Positions 34,740 through 43,989 of a stretch of DNA of 64,000 bases are shown piece after piece. The stretch is from assembly GCF_013046825.1 (NCBI RefSeq), contig NZ_CP053187.1:465501-529500 (forward strand). Reading direction: 5' to 3'. The translations under genes and the position numbers were made by a program. This DNA is from Turicibacter sanguinis (GTDB lineage Bacteria > Bacillota_I > Bacilli_A > MOL361 > Turicibacteraceae). Position 1 is the first letter of the stretch. Each line of letters starts with the position of its first letter. Below the pieces are notes generated by a model. That model saw nothing but the letters and a program-made list of their open reading frames with translations. It had not been told where the DNA came from and did no database searches.

Positions 34740-35496
34740 AAAAGTCTTCTGATAACAAATGATTTAGGAAATAATCTCGATTATTAATAAACATCTCAGT
34801 GATTTGATAAACTGATGTTTCGGTATAATCACAGGGTTCAATGGTTCCATGATCAAATGATAAAATACTTGCTTCTGGAATAGCCAAAAGAATGGGTGAA
34901 TGCGTTGCAATAATAAATTGAGCACCACGTTTTGCTAGACGATGTATTTCAATTAATAAGGTGAGTTGGCGTTGAGGAGAAAGTGCGGCTTCTGGTTCAT
35001 CTAAAATGTAAATTCCATCTGCAGATAATGCCCCCTGTAGAAGGGAAAGAAAACTTTCACCATGTGATTGTTCATGAAATGACTTTCCACCATATCTATC
35101 ATAGTAAATTTCGATTGGATCATTCCCACGATATTCTTCAGCCTGACTGGCCACATTATAAAAACTTTCAGCTCTAAGAAAATAACTATTTTTCGGACGT
35201 TTAATGCCTCGAGTAAAAGAAATAGCTTTATGTAATTCAGAATGTGATTCATACGTAGAGAAGTTATAATTTCGTGTTCCACCTTCTGCACTAAATCCAT
35301 AGGCAACAGCAATCGCTTCGATTAAAGTCGATTTTCCTGAACCATTCTCTCCTACAAAAAATGTAATGTTGTGATTGAAGGATAGCTGATTAAGTTGATT
35401 TAATGCTTTGATATGTCTAACATAACTGTCTTCACCGATCTGACTCCAGTCAATCTTAATATGATTAATAAATCGCTCTTTCATCTTAACATCCAC
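34738..35496 (-). CDS. ABC-type AAA ATPase (RecF/OLD-like, AAA_21)
   Basis: A 252-residue stand-alone ATPase without membrane domain. Walker A GENGSGKST lies at about residues 48-56, an SHGESF signature-like segment at about 143, Walker B IYILDEPEAALSPQ at about 160, and the switch His in IIATHSPILL. The order and the DEPEAALSP form place it with the AAA_21/OLD-like group used in DNA repair or defence; many single genes of this type have no known function. No toxin or nuclease partner is seen beside it. It sits alone between terminators. Confidence 0.85.
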   Translation of the reverse strand: MDVKMKERFINHIKIDWSQIGEDSYVRHIKALNQLNQLSFNHNITFFVGENGSGKSTLIEAIAVAYGFSAEGGTRNYNFSTYESHSELHKAISFTRGIKRPKNSYFLRAESFYNVASQAEEYRGNDPIEIYYDRYGGKSFHEQSHGESFLSLLQGALSADGIYILDEPEAALSPQRQLTLLIEIHRLAKRGAQFIIATHSPILLAIPEASILSFDHGTIEPCDYTETSVYQITEMFINNRDYFLNHLLSEDF

Positions 35497-35532
35497 ATCC
35501 TCGTTTACTTATCTACTGTCATTATAACAAAA

Positions 35533-35563
35533 AAATCCCTCAAACGATTGGTCTGAGGGATTT
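35533..35563 (-). terminator. Terminator of the GH85 gene
   Basis: AAATCCCTCA (35533-35542) pairs with TGAGGGATTT (35554-35563), followed by T-rich sequence on the minus strand. Confidence 0.88.
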
Positions 35564-35632
35564 AAAAAGGATTTTATCACGATAGTCACTAATAGGGGTC
35601 TTATGTTAGGTTAAGTTTTAAAAAAGTTATTT

Positions 35633-38470
35633 CTATTCAAGTCCTCTAACTTGAATTTCATAAATACGTACAGCTGAATCTGAGTTTTGTGTTGGTTTGA
35701 TGGCACTAACTCTTACATATTGAGCCTCAACAGCTTTGAAGGTATCAACGGTTGTCGCCGCAGAATTTCTTGTGATATTCACCACTTCTTCAAAGTTTTC
35801 TCCATCTTGACTCACTTCAATTGTATAAGCTTTGGTGTTCATTCCATCACTTTCTCCACCCGCTTCGGCATGAGCCATGTACACTTCACTGATTGTCTTT
35901 AATTCTCCAAGATCAATCACAATCCAGTGTGGCGCAGTCCCTGTTGCACACCATTTCGTATCAAGTAATCCATCAACCGCAAATTGAGGCGCCTCATTGT
36001 TATTTACAAATCCTGACGCTTCTGTCGCTTTTCCTTCTGATAAATTCACAAGTTCTGTTGCAGCATTAGAAACGGTAATAATTTCTTCTTTTGTGACACT
36101 GACTTCTCCTGATTTATTTTTAGCAGTTAATGTAACAGTATAGACACCTTCTTCTGCAAAATTGATCGTCGGTGTTACATCTGTACTACTTTCAATATTA
36201 GCACCTTTAAATTCCCATACAAATTCTTCAGCATTTTGAGATGAAAGATTTGTAAACGTCACATCATCCCCTGGTGCAACTAATGTTCTTGAAACACTGA
36301 ACTCAGCTTTTGGCATACTGTTATCAGGCCATTCCATTGTTGCTTTTGCACTTGTTCCTTGCTCTCCTAAGTTATTAACTGCTACAACTTCAAAGTTCGT
36401 TTGATTTGACTCACCCTCGCGTGGAAGTGCGTTATAGAAGAATGCAGTTGTTGCAGACGTTCCTAAGAATGATTTTGTTCCATCTTGGTTAATTTGATAA
36501 ATTTCATAATGTCCATTTGAATCAGCATTTCCTTCCCAAGATAACTTAACTCCAGCATACATTGCATCTTCATCAAATAAATAATCTTCAACTTTTAAAT
36601 TGCTAGCTGTTGCATTTGTTGCATCAGACTCTCTTGCAATCGTCATATTACCGATGCTTAGTCTTAATCCGCTCACTTCTTCTTTTGAAGAGATAGCATA
36701 TGAAATATTTTTAATAGCTTTTCCTGATAACTTAGACACATCATAAGATAATGTTGTCCACTCATCCACTGATACTTTTTCTTTAGATTTTAACGTTTCA
36801 GTTGTTCCATCATGGAAATCTAACACCAAATCAAAATCAACATTTTCAGATGACTTAATCGCTGTTGTAAATGACACCTTATCTTCAAGTGTTAAATCGG
36901 CACTAAATAATTTAATTGTAGATTTTTTTCCTGCTTCCATATTTCCAAGGAGTTTGATTGAGTTTCCACCATAAAAGGCATTTGCGTAATCAATATCGGC
37001 ACTTAAAGTATTCGCCCCTTCGTTTTCAATCATCCAGCGGTAAGTAGGTAAAACATCTGCCATACTACGGTTATTCCAATCTGTTTCAGACACTTTTTCA
37101 CCATCAATGAAGAAATTATACCCATGTCCTAAATTGAAGTTCGTCATAAATGGTAACGAATTAACAACGCTTTTCTCAACAATATATGTTGAAACTCCTC
37201 GCCATTCACGATCAGTTGCACTTGTTGAAACTGACGGATCTCCATTTTCATTTACCCATAAACGATTTTCTTTGGCATGGAAATCATCAATTGAACTAGC
37301 AGAAGCATATGTCCAACTTGGGCAATATAAACCTAAAGATGTATTTCCTGCCTCAAATAATTCCCAGCGAATTGGTGTATTAACTCCATTGGCTTGAACA
37401 TCAATTCCGGCATAAATAACATTTGGATTAATTCCTAACTCTTGTGCTTTTTGTGTTGAAGCTTCAAGTAAATTTTCTGGTGCTAATGTGTCTGTTGTCC
37501 ACCAGAAGTTTAAGAACATACTATCGGCAATCATTTCTTGGTTATCACCAACTAAGAAGAATTCATTTTCTTCAGTTAAAGCATTTTGCCAATCCATTTC
37601 CCCCTCTTTAGTCATTGAATCATACCACATGATTTCAAGACTATCCCCTGCTTTTGCTTTAAATTCAACAATTAACTCTTTCATTAACTGTGCATGTTCA
37701 GGTGTCAGAGGTGTTTCTTCGTTTCCTTCTGTTTCTTGATTGATAAACCATCCATCAAATCCATAAGACTGTGCGACTTCGATTAATTTATCAACAATCG
37801 GGAAGCTTCCATTTTCATCTTTTGTTAAGAATTCATCTAACCAAGCCATTTTTCCACCATGTGCTTCCATTGGGAAAAAGACTGTTCCAAGAACCGGAAC
37901 TCCATTTTTATGAGCAGCATTTGTAACATCAGCCGTTGGAGGAACAATTAACCCCTCACCTGAAGATCCTCCCCAATAAACCATCTTGTCAACATATTGC
38001 CAATATGAGAAGACATTTGAAGAAATTTTATTACTTCCTTGAGATGGATTTCCACTTGTACTATTATTCATAATAGAAATCGCAACAACTTCACGCTCTT
38101 TGTCTTGCGTTGCGTTAACTGTCTCTAATCTATCTTTACTTACACGGTCTGCTAAGGCGACTGTACTTCTATTATATTCAAAATGCTTATCACTACTTGG
38201 CGTCCATTCTAATAATTCAGCTGGGAACCAATGAGGAGCCGTTGCTAAGTTATTCATAATTAATTCTGTGTTTGCAACTTCTGGACTAATGGTATAAATA
38301 CTTTGAGGTTTTATTTCATGAACTTCCTCAGTTGTACTTTGTCCTTGCTCAACTGAAGCACATCCTACTAGTGCAGTCCCAACCGTAAATGTTAAAAAGA
38401 CAGGCATTAAAACTTTTGATCCAGTTAGATTTTTCTTTGAAGACTTTTTAATTCTTTTATAACGTGTCAT
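35633..38470 (-). CDS. Endo-beta-N-acetylglucosaminidase, GH85, surface lipoprotein
   Basis: A 945-residue lipoprotein (lipobox LVGC, Cys37). Residues about 75-440 are a GH85 barrel with YWQYVDKMVYWGGS and the catalytic WFINQETEGN (Asn244, Glu246), which by substrate-assisted catalysis cut between the two core GlcNAc residues of N-glycans. A beta-sandwich region follows (about 450-720), then a PKD-type domain (about 725-805) and a C-terminal F5/8-type C (CBM32-like) domain (about 810-945) with LGELKTISEVYM and the closing RIYEIQVRGLE. Anchored outside, it would release glycans from host glycoproteins for the importer of this locus. It is the last gene of the unit headed by two ROK kinases. 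Confidence 0.93.
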   Translation of the reverse strand: MTRYKRIKKSSKKNLTGSKVLMPVFLTFTVGTALVGCASVEQGQSTTEEVHEIKPQSIYTISPEVANTELIMNNLATAPHWFPAELLEWTPSSDKHFEYNRSTVALADRVSKDRLETVNATQDKEREVVAISIMNNSTSGNPSQGSNKISSNVFSYWQYVDKMVYWGGSSGEGLIVPPTADVTNAAHKNGVPVLGTVFFPMEAHGGKMAWLDEFLTKDENGSFPIVDKLIEVAQSYGFDGWFINQETEGNEETPLTPEHAQLMKELIVEFKAKAGDSLEIMWYDSMTKEGEMDWQNALTEENEFFLVGDNQEMIADSMFLNFWWTTDTLAPENLLEASTQKAQELGINPNVIYAGIDVQANGVNTPIRWELFEAGNTSLGLYCPSWTYASASSIDDFHAKENRLWVNENGDPSVSTSATDREWRGVSTYIVEKSVVNSLPFMTNFNLGHGYNFFIDGEKVSETDWNNRSMADVLPTYRWMIENEGANTLSADIDYANAFYGGNSIKLLGNMEAGKKSTIKLFSADLTLEDKVSFTTAIKSSENVDFDLVLDFHDGTTETLKSKEKVSVDEWTTLSYDVSKLSGKAIKNISYAISSKEEVSGLRLSIGNMTIARESDATNATASNLKVEDYLFDEDAMYAGVKLSWEGNADSNGHYEIYQINQDGTKSFLGTSATTAFFYNALPREGESNQTNFEVVAVNNLGEQGTSAKATMEWPDNSMPKAEFSVSRTLVAPGDDVTFTNLSSQNAEEFVWEFKGANIESSTDVTPTINFAEEGVYTVTLTAKNKSGEVSVTKEEIITVSNAATELVNLSEGKATEASGFVNNNEAPQFAVDGLLDTKWCATGTAPHWIVIDLGELKTISEVYMAHAEAGGESDGMNTKAYTIEVSQDGENFEEVVNITRNSAATTVDTFKAVEAQYVRVSAIKPTQNSDSAVRIYEIQVRGLE

Positions 38471-38535
38471 AATGTATTCCCCTTCAAGTATAAATTTAAA
38501 AGTTAAAACAAAACATTAAGTTGATTAATCTTTCC

Positions 38536-39486
38536 TTAATTTAATGCTTGATACTCTACAAGTGCTAAAGCAATTGCACCGACAACGCCAGCTTTTCCAC
38601 CTAATTGTGCTTTTTCAATTTTACAGTTTTCACGAATAGGTGCAAGGCATCTTGCATTCATTTCTTCATTAATTTTTTCAAAAACGATTGGCCCTCCGTT
38701 TGTAACCCCACCGCCAATCACAATTTTATCCGGATCAAAAATATTAGCGCAGTTAGCAACTGCAATTCCTAAATACGATAAAGTTTCAGAAAGAATTTGA
38801 TTAGCAACTGCATCACCATTTGTTGCTTCAGTGAAAACTTCTTTAGCTGTCACGGTTTCATACTTACTTAACGTTGTTTCCATTCCTGAACTAACACTAT
38901 CCCTAGCCATTTTTTCAATATAAATTCCTGAACTCATCGATTCGACACATCCACGATTTCCACACCCACATGCTCTACCATTACGATCAACTGTCGAATG
39001 TCCAACTTCAAGTGCATTAGATGTACTTCCTCTGTACAGTTTTCCATTTAAAATAGCTCCGCCACCAACACCGGTACTTGCTGTAATATAAACCATATTT
39101 TCGCATCCTTTACCAGCTCCGAAAATATATTCACCAAGAGTTGCAGCATTCGCATCATTATCTAAAAAAGTAGGTATTTGAAATTCATTTTTAATCGCTT
39201 CAACGACATTAAAATTTCTAATTGGTAAATTAGGAGGTGAAACAATTAATCCATTTTTCACATCTAGTGGACCTGGAGATCCAATTCCAATCGCCTTAAT
39301 TCTATCTAAATTAATACCTGTTGAAACTTTTTTAATCGAACTAATCATTTTCTCAATAATTTGTTCCGGTCCTTTACTTGCTTCAGTCGGAACAACTTCT
39401 TCATTTAAGATTTCCCCGCGTTCATTAGCGATAGCCGTATAAATTTTAGTTCCACCTAAATCGACACCAATATATAGTGGCTCCAT
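38536..39486 (-). CDS. ROK-family sugar kinase (glucokinase/N-acetylhexosamine kinase type)
   Basis: A 316-residue ROK kinase. Phosphate-binding IGVDLGGTKIYTAIANE starts the protein; the ROK signature with zinc ligands CGCGNRGCVES is complete, with the zinc His in EVGHSTV. Such enzymes phosphorylate glucose, mannose or N-acetylhexosamines with ATP in the cytoplasm. In this locus, GlcNAc or mannose freed from N-glycans is the expected substrate. It lies between the second ROK gene and the GH85 gene, 23 and 65 bp away, probably in one transcript. Confidence 0.93.
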   Translation of the reverse strand: MEPLYIGVDLGGTKIYTAIANERGEILNEEVVPTEASKGPEQIIEKMISSIKKVSTGINLDRIKAIGIGSPGPLDVKNGLIVSPPNLPIRNFNVVEAIKNEFQIPTFLDNDANAATLGEYIFGAGKGCENMVYITASTGVGGGAILNGKLYRGSTSNALEVGHSTVDRNGRACGCGNRGCVESMSSGIYIEKMARDSVSSGMETTLSKYETVTAKEVFTEATNGDAVANQILSETLSYLGIAVANCANIFDPDKIVIGGGVTNGGPIVFEKINEEMNARCLAPIRENCKIEKAQLGGKAGVVGAIALALVEYQALN

Positions 39487-39509
39487 ATAATCCCCTCACA
39501 AATCACATT

Positions 39510-40412
39510 TTATTTACTTTCTAAGTTATTCGATTGATGTTCACTTATAAAATTAGCTAATGCTCCTATTAGGTTTGCATCTCCTTTATGGGTACAAGCC
39601 CCTAAGACAGGTTTAACTTTAGCAATTTCAATTTTTTCTAATAAATAATCGATTTTTTCGTTAATCTTTTCGATGAAATCTTCTCGTTGTGAAATAGCTC
39701 CACCGATTAAAATAATTTCTGGATCATAAAAGTACTGCATATTAAAAATTCCTTTAGCCAAGTTTAAATAAAATCGGTCTAAAATATTTTGACAAAATTC
39801 ATTTCCCTTAGTGGCTTCTTCAAATACTTTAATTCCATCATAGCTATCATCTTGAAAATGGGCTCTGGCTTTTCTAACAAAAGACATTGTTGAAGCAACA
39901 TTACTGAAATTATAAAACTCTCCATCTCTTTCTTCCATTAACATATAGCCAAATTCTCCACCATGAAGGTTTTTTCCATGATGAATTTTTCCATCATGAA
40001 TAATAGCTCCACCAAGTCCTGTCCCACAAACTAAAAATAAAACATCACTAAATGATTGACCTGAGCCATTAAACACTTCGGCAAGTGCTGCACAATTCGC
40101 ATCATTTTCTATACTGATTGGTAAGTTTGTCGCTTCCCCCATAATTTTTTTCCAATTATGACCATGAATGCATGGGATGGCACTTGAACCATTTACCATG
40201 CCAGTCTTGGAATCAACAGCGCCTGGTGAACTAATACTAACTCCCGTAACCTTATACTGTTGTTTAGCTTCTTCAACAAAGCTTACTAAACTATTAATCA
40301 AACCATTAAAGTCATGATTTACTTCTAGAGAAGTTTTTTCTACTATCTTCCCCTGTAAGTCTAAAACACCAACTTTGATTGCTGTCCCTCCGATATCTAT
40401 ACAAGCTATCAC
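39510..40412 (-). CDS. ROK-family sugar kinase lacking the zinc cluster
   Basis: A 300-residue ROK protein starting IACIDIGGTAIKVGVLDLQG, with ISSPGAVD, IENDANCAALAE and the GTGLGGAIIHDGK nucleotide loop. Where the other ROK kinase has the CxCGxxGC zinc motif this one reads GEFGYMLMEERDG, so the cluster is absent, as in a subset of ROK enzymes such as beta-glucoside and some N-acetylmannosamine kinases. The start is GTG 40412, as the nearby ATG is out of frame; RBS GAGGAGGAG. Together with the other kinase it suggests two different sugars are handled. Confidence 0.88.
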   Translation of the reverse strand: MIACIDIGGTAIKVGVLDLQGKIVEKTSLEVNHDFNGLINSLVSFVEEAKQQYKVTGVSISSPGAVDSKTGMVNGSSAIPCIHGHNWKKIMGEATNLPISIENDANCAALAEVFNGSGQSFSDVLFLVCGTGLGGAIIHDGKIHHGKNLHGGEFGYMLMEERDGEFYNFSNVASTMSFVRKARAHFQDDSYDGIKVFEEATKGNEFCQNILDRFYLNLAKGIFNMQYFYDPEIILIGGAISQREDFIEKINEKIDYLLEKIEIAKVKPVLGACTHKGDANLIGALANFISEHQSNNLESK

Positions 40413-40453
40413 GACATGCTCCTCCTCGACACATTTTGCATGAACTACTTTTT

Positions 40454-40486
40454 AAAAAGGAGATATTCTCATATCTCCTTTTTATT
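40454..40486 (-). terminator. Hairpin between binding-protein gene and ROK kinases
   Basis: AAAAAGGAGATAT pairs with ATATCTCCTTTTT with a 4-base loop, 13 bp after the binding-protein stop. It may end or attenuate transcription before the kinases. Confidence 0.8.
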
Positions 40487-40495
40487 TTTTAATCC

Positions 40496-41947
40496 TTACT
40501 TAGAAGCTTTCCATTCATCAATTTGTCGTTGCATTTCTTCAATGATTTTATCTAAACCTTGTTGTTTTAATTTAGTATTTAATTTTTCTAAATACTCATC
40601 TACATCCACTGATCCACTGTAGATAGTCGCTTTAAACTCTTCTAAAACGTTGTTAACAGCCGCAATTTCTGTTGAAACTGATTTTGAATTGAATTTGAAT
40701 CCAAGTGCTGGTGATGATTTTGCAGCATCATTGAAATCTTGGAATTCATCCCATTTAGTTTCAGGTTCGTTTTCTGTTACATAAGTAATAAATAAGTTTC
40801 CTAAAGAGAAGTAAGGAACGTCATATCCTTTTTTATTAATTAATTTGATTTGATTATCTCCAATTTTTTCATAGTGAACACCTTCAAGACCATAGTTAAT
40901 CATATTACGGATTGTTGGGTCAGTATTTAATAAGTTTAAGAACTCAATTGCTTTTTCTTTATTTTTTGAGTTAGCAGAAACAGCAACCATTGATCCAGTT
41001 GTTGAACCATTTGTAATCCAAGTGTTAGTAATAGGTGTAGAAACAACTCGGTAACCTAAGCTTTCACTCCAGATTTCATCTGCATATGGTTGACCATCCG
41101 CTTTTGTTACAAGACGTTTGATTGATTTATCATCTTGAGCTGTTGCAGCATCAGCGTTGATATATCCAGCTTGATAGTATCTTCTTAATGTTTCTAAATC
41201 ACGTTTCATTTCATCTGTTTCAAACATGTTCATGACTTTTAATTCACCATTGTCATCTAAAGAAATTCCAACAGGATCTACTAATTGATCGAAGAATACT
41301 GTATATGAGAATCCTTTTGTGATGTATAAAGGTACAACATCAGGTTCATTTTCTTTAATCACTTTTAACCATGGTTCTAAATCTTCTAACGCATGAATTT
41401 CATCGACTGGAATATCATACTTATCAACATACTCCTGAGTGAACACCCACATCGGTGCTACTCCTAATTCTTTTTGAGTTGGAACAGCATAAGTTTTTCC
41501 ATCTACTTTAGCTCCATCCCAGAATCGTTGGTCGATCGCTTCTTTCATATCTTTTCCTATTGTATCTAAATAAGGATCTAAGTCTAAAAAGGCACCTTTA
41601 CGAGCATTTCCCAAATAATCTCCTGCCCATGAACATGTGAAGGCTAAGTCAAAATCTTCACCAGAGTTCACGATGACAGACATTTTTTGACTGTAATCAT
41701 TGAAATCAATGAATGTCATATCTAGATTTACCCCGATTTTTTCTCCTAAATATTCATTCGCTTTTTCAATAACTTGAGCGTAATCTTTTGGTTCCCCTCC
41801 AATAGTGTAATACTTTAATGTGGTGATTTTTTCACCATTAGATGAAGTTGAAGATGATGATGATGTTGAGTTTCCACTACATCCAGCTAATAATGCAGTA
41901 GCAGCCATCATGCAGGTTGTAAATGAAATAAGTTTTTTAAATTTCAT
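40496..41947 (-). CDS. Oligosaccharide ABC transporter substrate-binding lipoprotein (LplA/YtcQ type)
   Basis: A 483-residue lipoprotein (lipobox LLAGC, Cys about residue 23) with a Ser-rich linker. The large size and C-terminal segment FLNLLNTDPTIRNMINYGLEG place it with binding proteins for complex oligosaccharides that pair with LplB/LplC permeases. Those permeases are encoded at 50954-52937, nine kb upstream on the same strand. In the locus it is the obvious carrier for glycans released by GH85. Two cre-like sequences lie in its 5' region. RBS GGGGAGGAATAG. Confidence 0.92.
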   Translation of the reverse strand: MKFKKLISFTTCMMAATALLAGCSGNSTSSSSSTSSNGEKITTLKYYTIGGEPKDYAQVIEKANEYLGEKIGVNLDMTFIDFNDYSQKMSVIVNSGEDFDLAFTCSWAGDYLGNARKGAFLDLDPYLDTIGKDMKEAIDQRFWDGAKVDGKTYAVPTQKELGVAPMWVFTQEYVDKYDIPVDEIHALEDLEPWLKVIKENEPDVVPLYITKGFSYTVFFDQLVDPVGISLDDNGELKVMNMFETDEMKRDLETLRRYYQAGYINADAATAQDDKSIKRLVTKADGQPYADEIWSESLGYRVVSTPITNTWITNGSTTGSMVAVSANSKNKEKAIEFLNLLNTDPTIRNMINYGLEGVHYEKIGDNQIKLINKKGYDVPYFSLGNLFITYVTENEPETKWDEFQDFNDAAKSSPALGFKFNSKSVSTEIAAVNNVLEEFKATIYSGSVDVDEYLEKLNTKLKQQGLDKIIEEMQRQIDEWKASK

Positions 41948-41977
41948 AAATTACTATTCCTCCCCGAACAATATTTA

Positions 41978-42016
41978 GTAACGCTTACAATTTAATTTTA
42001 GTATATATCGCTTTCA
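41978..42016 (-). promoter_or_regulatory. Two cre-like sites before the oligosaccharide-binding protein
   Basis: On the minus strand TGAAAGCGATATAT (42003-42016) and TTGTAAGCGTTAC (41978-41990) both resemble the CcpA box core TGWAANCGNT. They lie 31-70 bp before the start codon, suggesting catabolite repression. Confidence 0.45.
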
Positions 42017-42091
42017 TTTCATAGTGTAGATTTTCCACATTTACTTAAATAAATCTCACTATTGAAATACAGATTTCATACTTTTAGGGTA

Positions 42092-42107
42092 CCGTTTACA
42101 CAAACGG
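42092..42107. promoter_or_regulatory. Perfect short palindrome CCGTTT-N4-AAACGG
   Basis: CCGTTTACACAAACGG lies in the intergenic region between the GH20 stop and the binding-protein gene. It could be an operator for the locus regulator; the location would be upstream of the cre-like sites. Confidence 0.35.
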
Positions 42108-42117
42108 ATAAAATACT

Positions 42118-43983
42118 CTATATTCTTCGCAAAAATTTACATAGATATTTAATCACTTCACTAATACGGATTAATTCACTTTCTTTATTTCTTTCCCTCC
42201 AAATAATCTGATACTCATAAAACCATCGCTCTATTTTTAGTGCCAAATTGTTAGCTTCACTCACAGGATCAGCATCCTCACGATTAAATTCATGTCTTAA
42301 CAAATACAAAGAAAAATCATTTAATAGCTCAATGCCTTGAGCTGAAATTAAAAATTCTCTAAAATCTAACTGATTTTCTGATTTGATTTTCGGTAAATAA
42401 GTATTAATTTTTCGATAAATTTCTTGAGCCTTTAGAACATCTTCTCTAATTTGTTGTGGATTAAAACGAGTATACTCCTCAATGATAATATCTCGCATTG
42501 GAGTATTAAATTTCTCTTTCCACTTCACAATCTCATACCATGTCATCTGCTGACACTCAGATAAATCCGCTAATAATGAAACAATACGACACGATTGATC
42601 TCGGTACTCTAATAAAGAAATAGCTTTAAAATGCTCGTCTTTACTTCTTTCATCTAATGGATTCCAGCTAGTGGCAGCTGCATAAATCATCAATGGCATC
42701 GAGTTTGCAAATAAATTAAGATGTCCATAATCTCCCCAATCTGTTGTTAAGACCCCCTCGGCTTCATATTTAACCGCATAAGTTACCATTCTTCTAATGT
42801 TCTCATATCCTTTGTTCATTAAATTCATTAAATGGTTCCATCCCGCTACACCAGGGCAGACATACTGTGGCATCCCACTTTTTGCAATTTTTTTCGTATC
42901 TGTTTCTTCCACTAAATAATCATAATTCCAATTCAAACAAGTTGGGTGTGACTCAATTTTAGATAGTAAATGCTCATACCTTAAAACCACATCTCCCCAA
43001 AATAAAACATCTTTATCGTGATTTTTAGCAATTTGAATAATCTTGTTTAAAAACTCAACATAAAGTTCACCATCATTCAATGTATTTAATAAATGATGAC
43101 TCTTTCCCTTCCCTAAATCAAAGGTTTCATCACAGCCAATATTAAACTTCTTCGAACTAAACAGCGGTAAAACATCCGCCATCATCTTTTCAACAAGCTC
43201 TAAACTAGCCTCATTACTCACATCAAGCGTATGATGTGCCATACGATCATAAAACGAAAACTCAGACTCATCATCTAGCTCACATAAATGCTTGTAACTC
43301 TCACTTCGCAATACCTCATACAAATGCCCAAATAACGCAAATGATGGCACCAATTCCACATGTCGCTTTTGACAATAATCATCTAACAAAAGAATTTCCT
43401 CAGCCGTTAACGGATCTTTATCATACCAAATCTCACTAAACCCGGTGAAGGCAAAACTATGCTCAATATAAAGCTGAAGCTGATTTATTTTATAGTGGGC
43501 CAGTTTATCAACCAATGACTTTAACGTTTCTAAAATCGGAACCTTCCCTCGCGTCACATCGTGATAAAAACCACGGTTTCTAAAATAAGGGCAGTCCTTA
43601 ATTTCAACACCTGATAATTCTACACCCTCATTCTTAATGATTTGGAGCAACGTTTGAGTCCCATAAAATAACCCTTTTGATGTCGTTGCCTTAATCTCAA
43701 TATAAGTTTCTTCAATAATTAAATCATATGCTTCTTCCTCTAATTCATCTACTTTAATGAATCGAATGGATGGCGTACTATAATTTCTTTCAAAACATTT
43801 TGTCACGCTCAAACGAAACCCGATTAACTCATGAAGTTGTTGCTGTAATAATAAAGCTGACTCTAAATCCTGACTATTACACTGACTCGATAAAATGATT
43901 TCAGTATTCGTCCCTAAAAAGAACTTCGTTGCTTCCTTTTTCACATAACTTCTTGGCATTGGTTGTAAATACAAATGACTCAT
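42118..43983 (-). CDS. Beta-N-acetylhexosaminidase, GH20
   Basis: A 621-residue GH20 enzyme removing terminal beta-GlcNAc or GalNAc. Residues about 1-125 are the GH20b N-terminal domain (LLQIIKNEGVELSGVEIKDC), then the barrel begins NRGFYHDVTRGKVP; the catalytic Asp-Glu pair is in FNIGCDETFDLGKG. The C-terminal 150 residues are helical. No signal peptide, so it acts in the cytoplasm on imported glycans, consistent with trimming antennal GlcNAc. It follows the 789-residue unknown protein by 6 bp, so the two are co-expressed. Confidence 0.92.
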   Translation of the reverse strand: MSHLYLQPMPRSYVKKEATKFFLGTNTEIILSSQCNSQDLESALLLQQQLHELIGFRLSVTKCFERNYSTPSIRFIKVDELEEEAYDLIIEETYIEIKATTSKGLFYGTQTLLQIIKNEGVELSGVEIKDCPYFRNRGFYHDVTRGKVPILETLKSLVDKLAHYKINQLQLYIEHSFAFTGFSEIWYDKDPLTAEEILLLDDYCQKRHVELVPSFALFGHLYEVLRSESYKHLCELDDESEFSFYDRMAHHTLDVSNEASLELVEKMMADVLPLFSSKKFNIGCDETFDLGKGKSHHLLNTLNDGELYVEFLNKIIQIAKNHDKDVLFWGDVVLRYEHLLSKIESHPTCLNWNYDYLVEETDTKKIAKSGMPQYVCPGVAGWNHLMNLMNKGYENIRRMVTYAVKYEAEGVLTTDWGDYGHLNLFANSMPLMIYAAATSWNPLDERSKDEHFKAISLLEYRDQSCRIVSLLADLSECQQMTWYEIVKWKEKFNTPMRDIIIEEYTRFNPQQIREDVLKAQEIYRKINTYLPKIKSENQLDFREFLISAQGIELLNDFSLYLLRHEFNREDADPVSEANNLALKIERWFYEYQIIWRERNKESELIRISEVIKYLCKFLRRI

Positions 43984-43989
43984 CCCCTT

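Noticed and set aside
34738-35496. Defence system centred on the AAA ATPase
   Set aside because: No nuclease, toxin or reverse transcriptase partner lies beside it; the gene stands alone between terminators.
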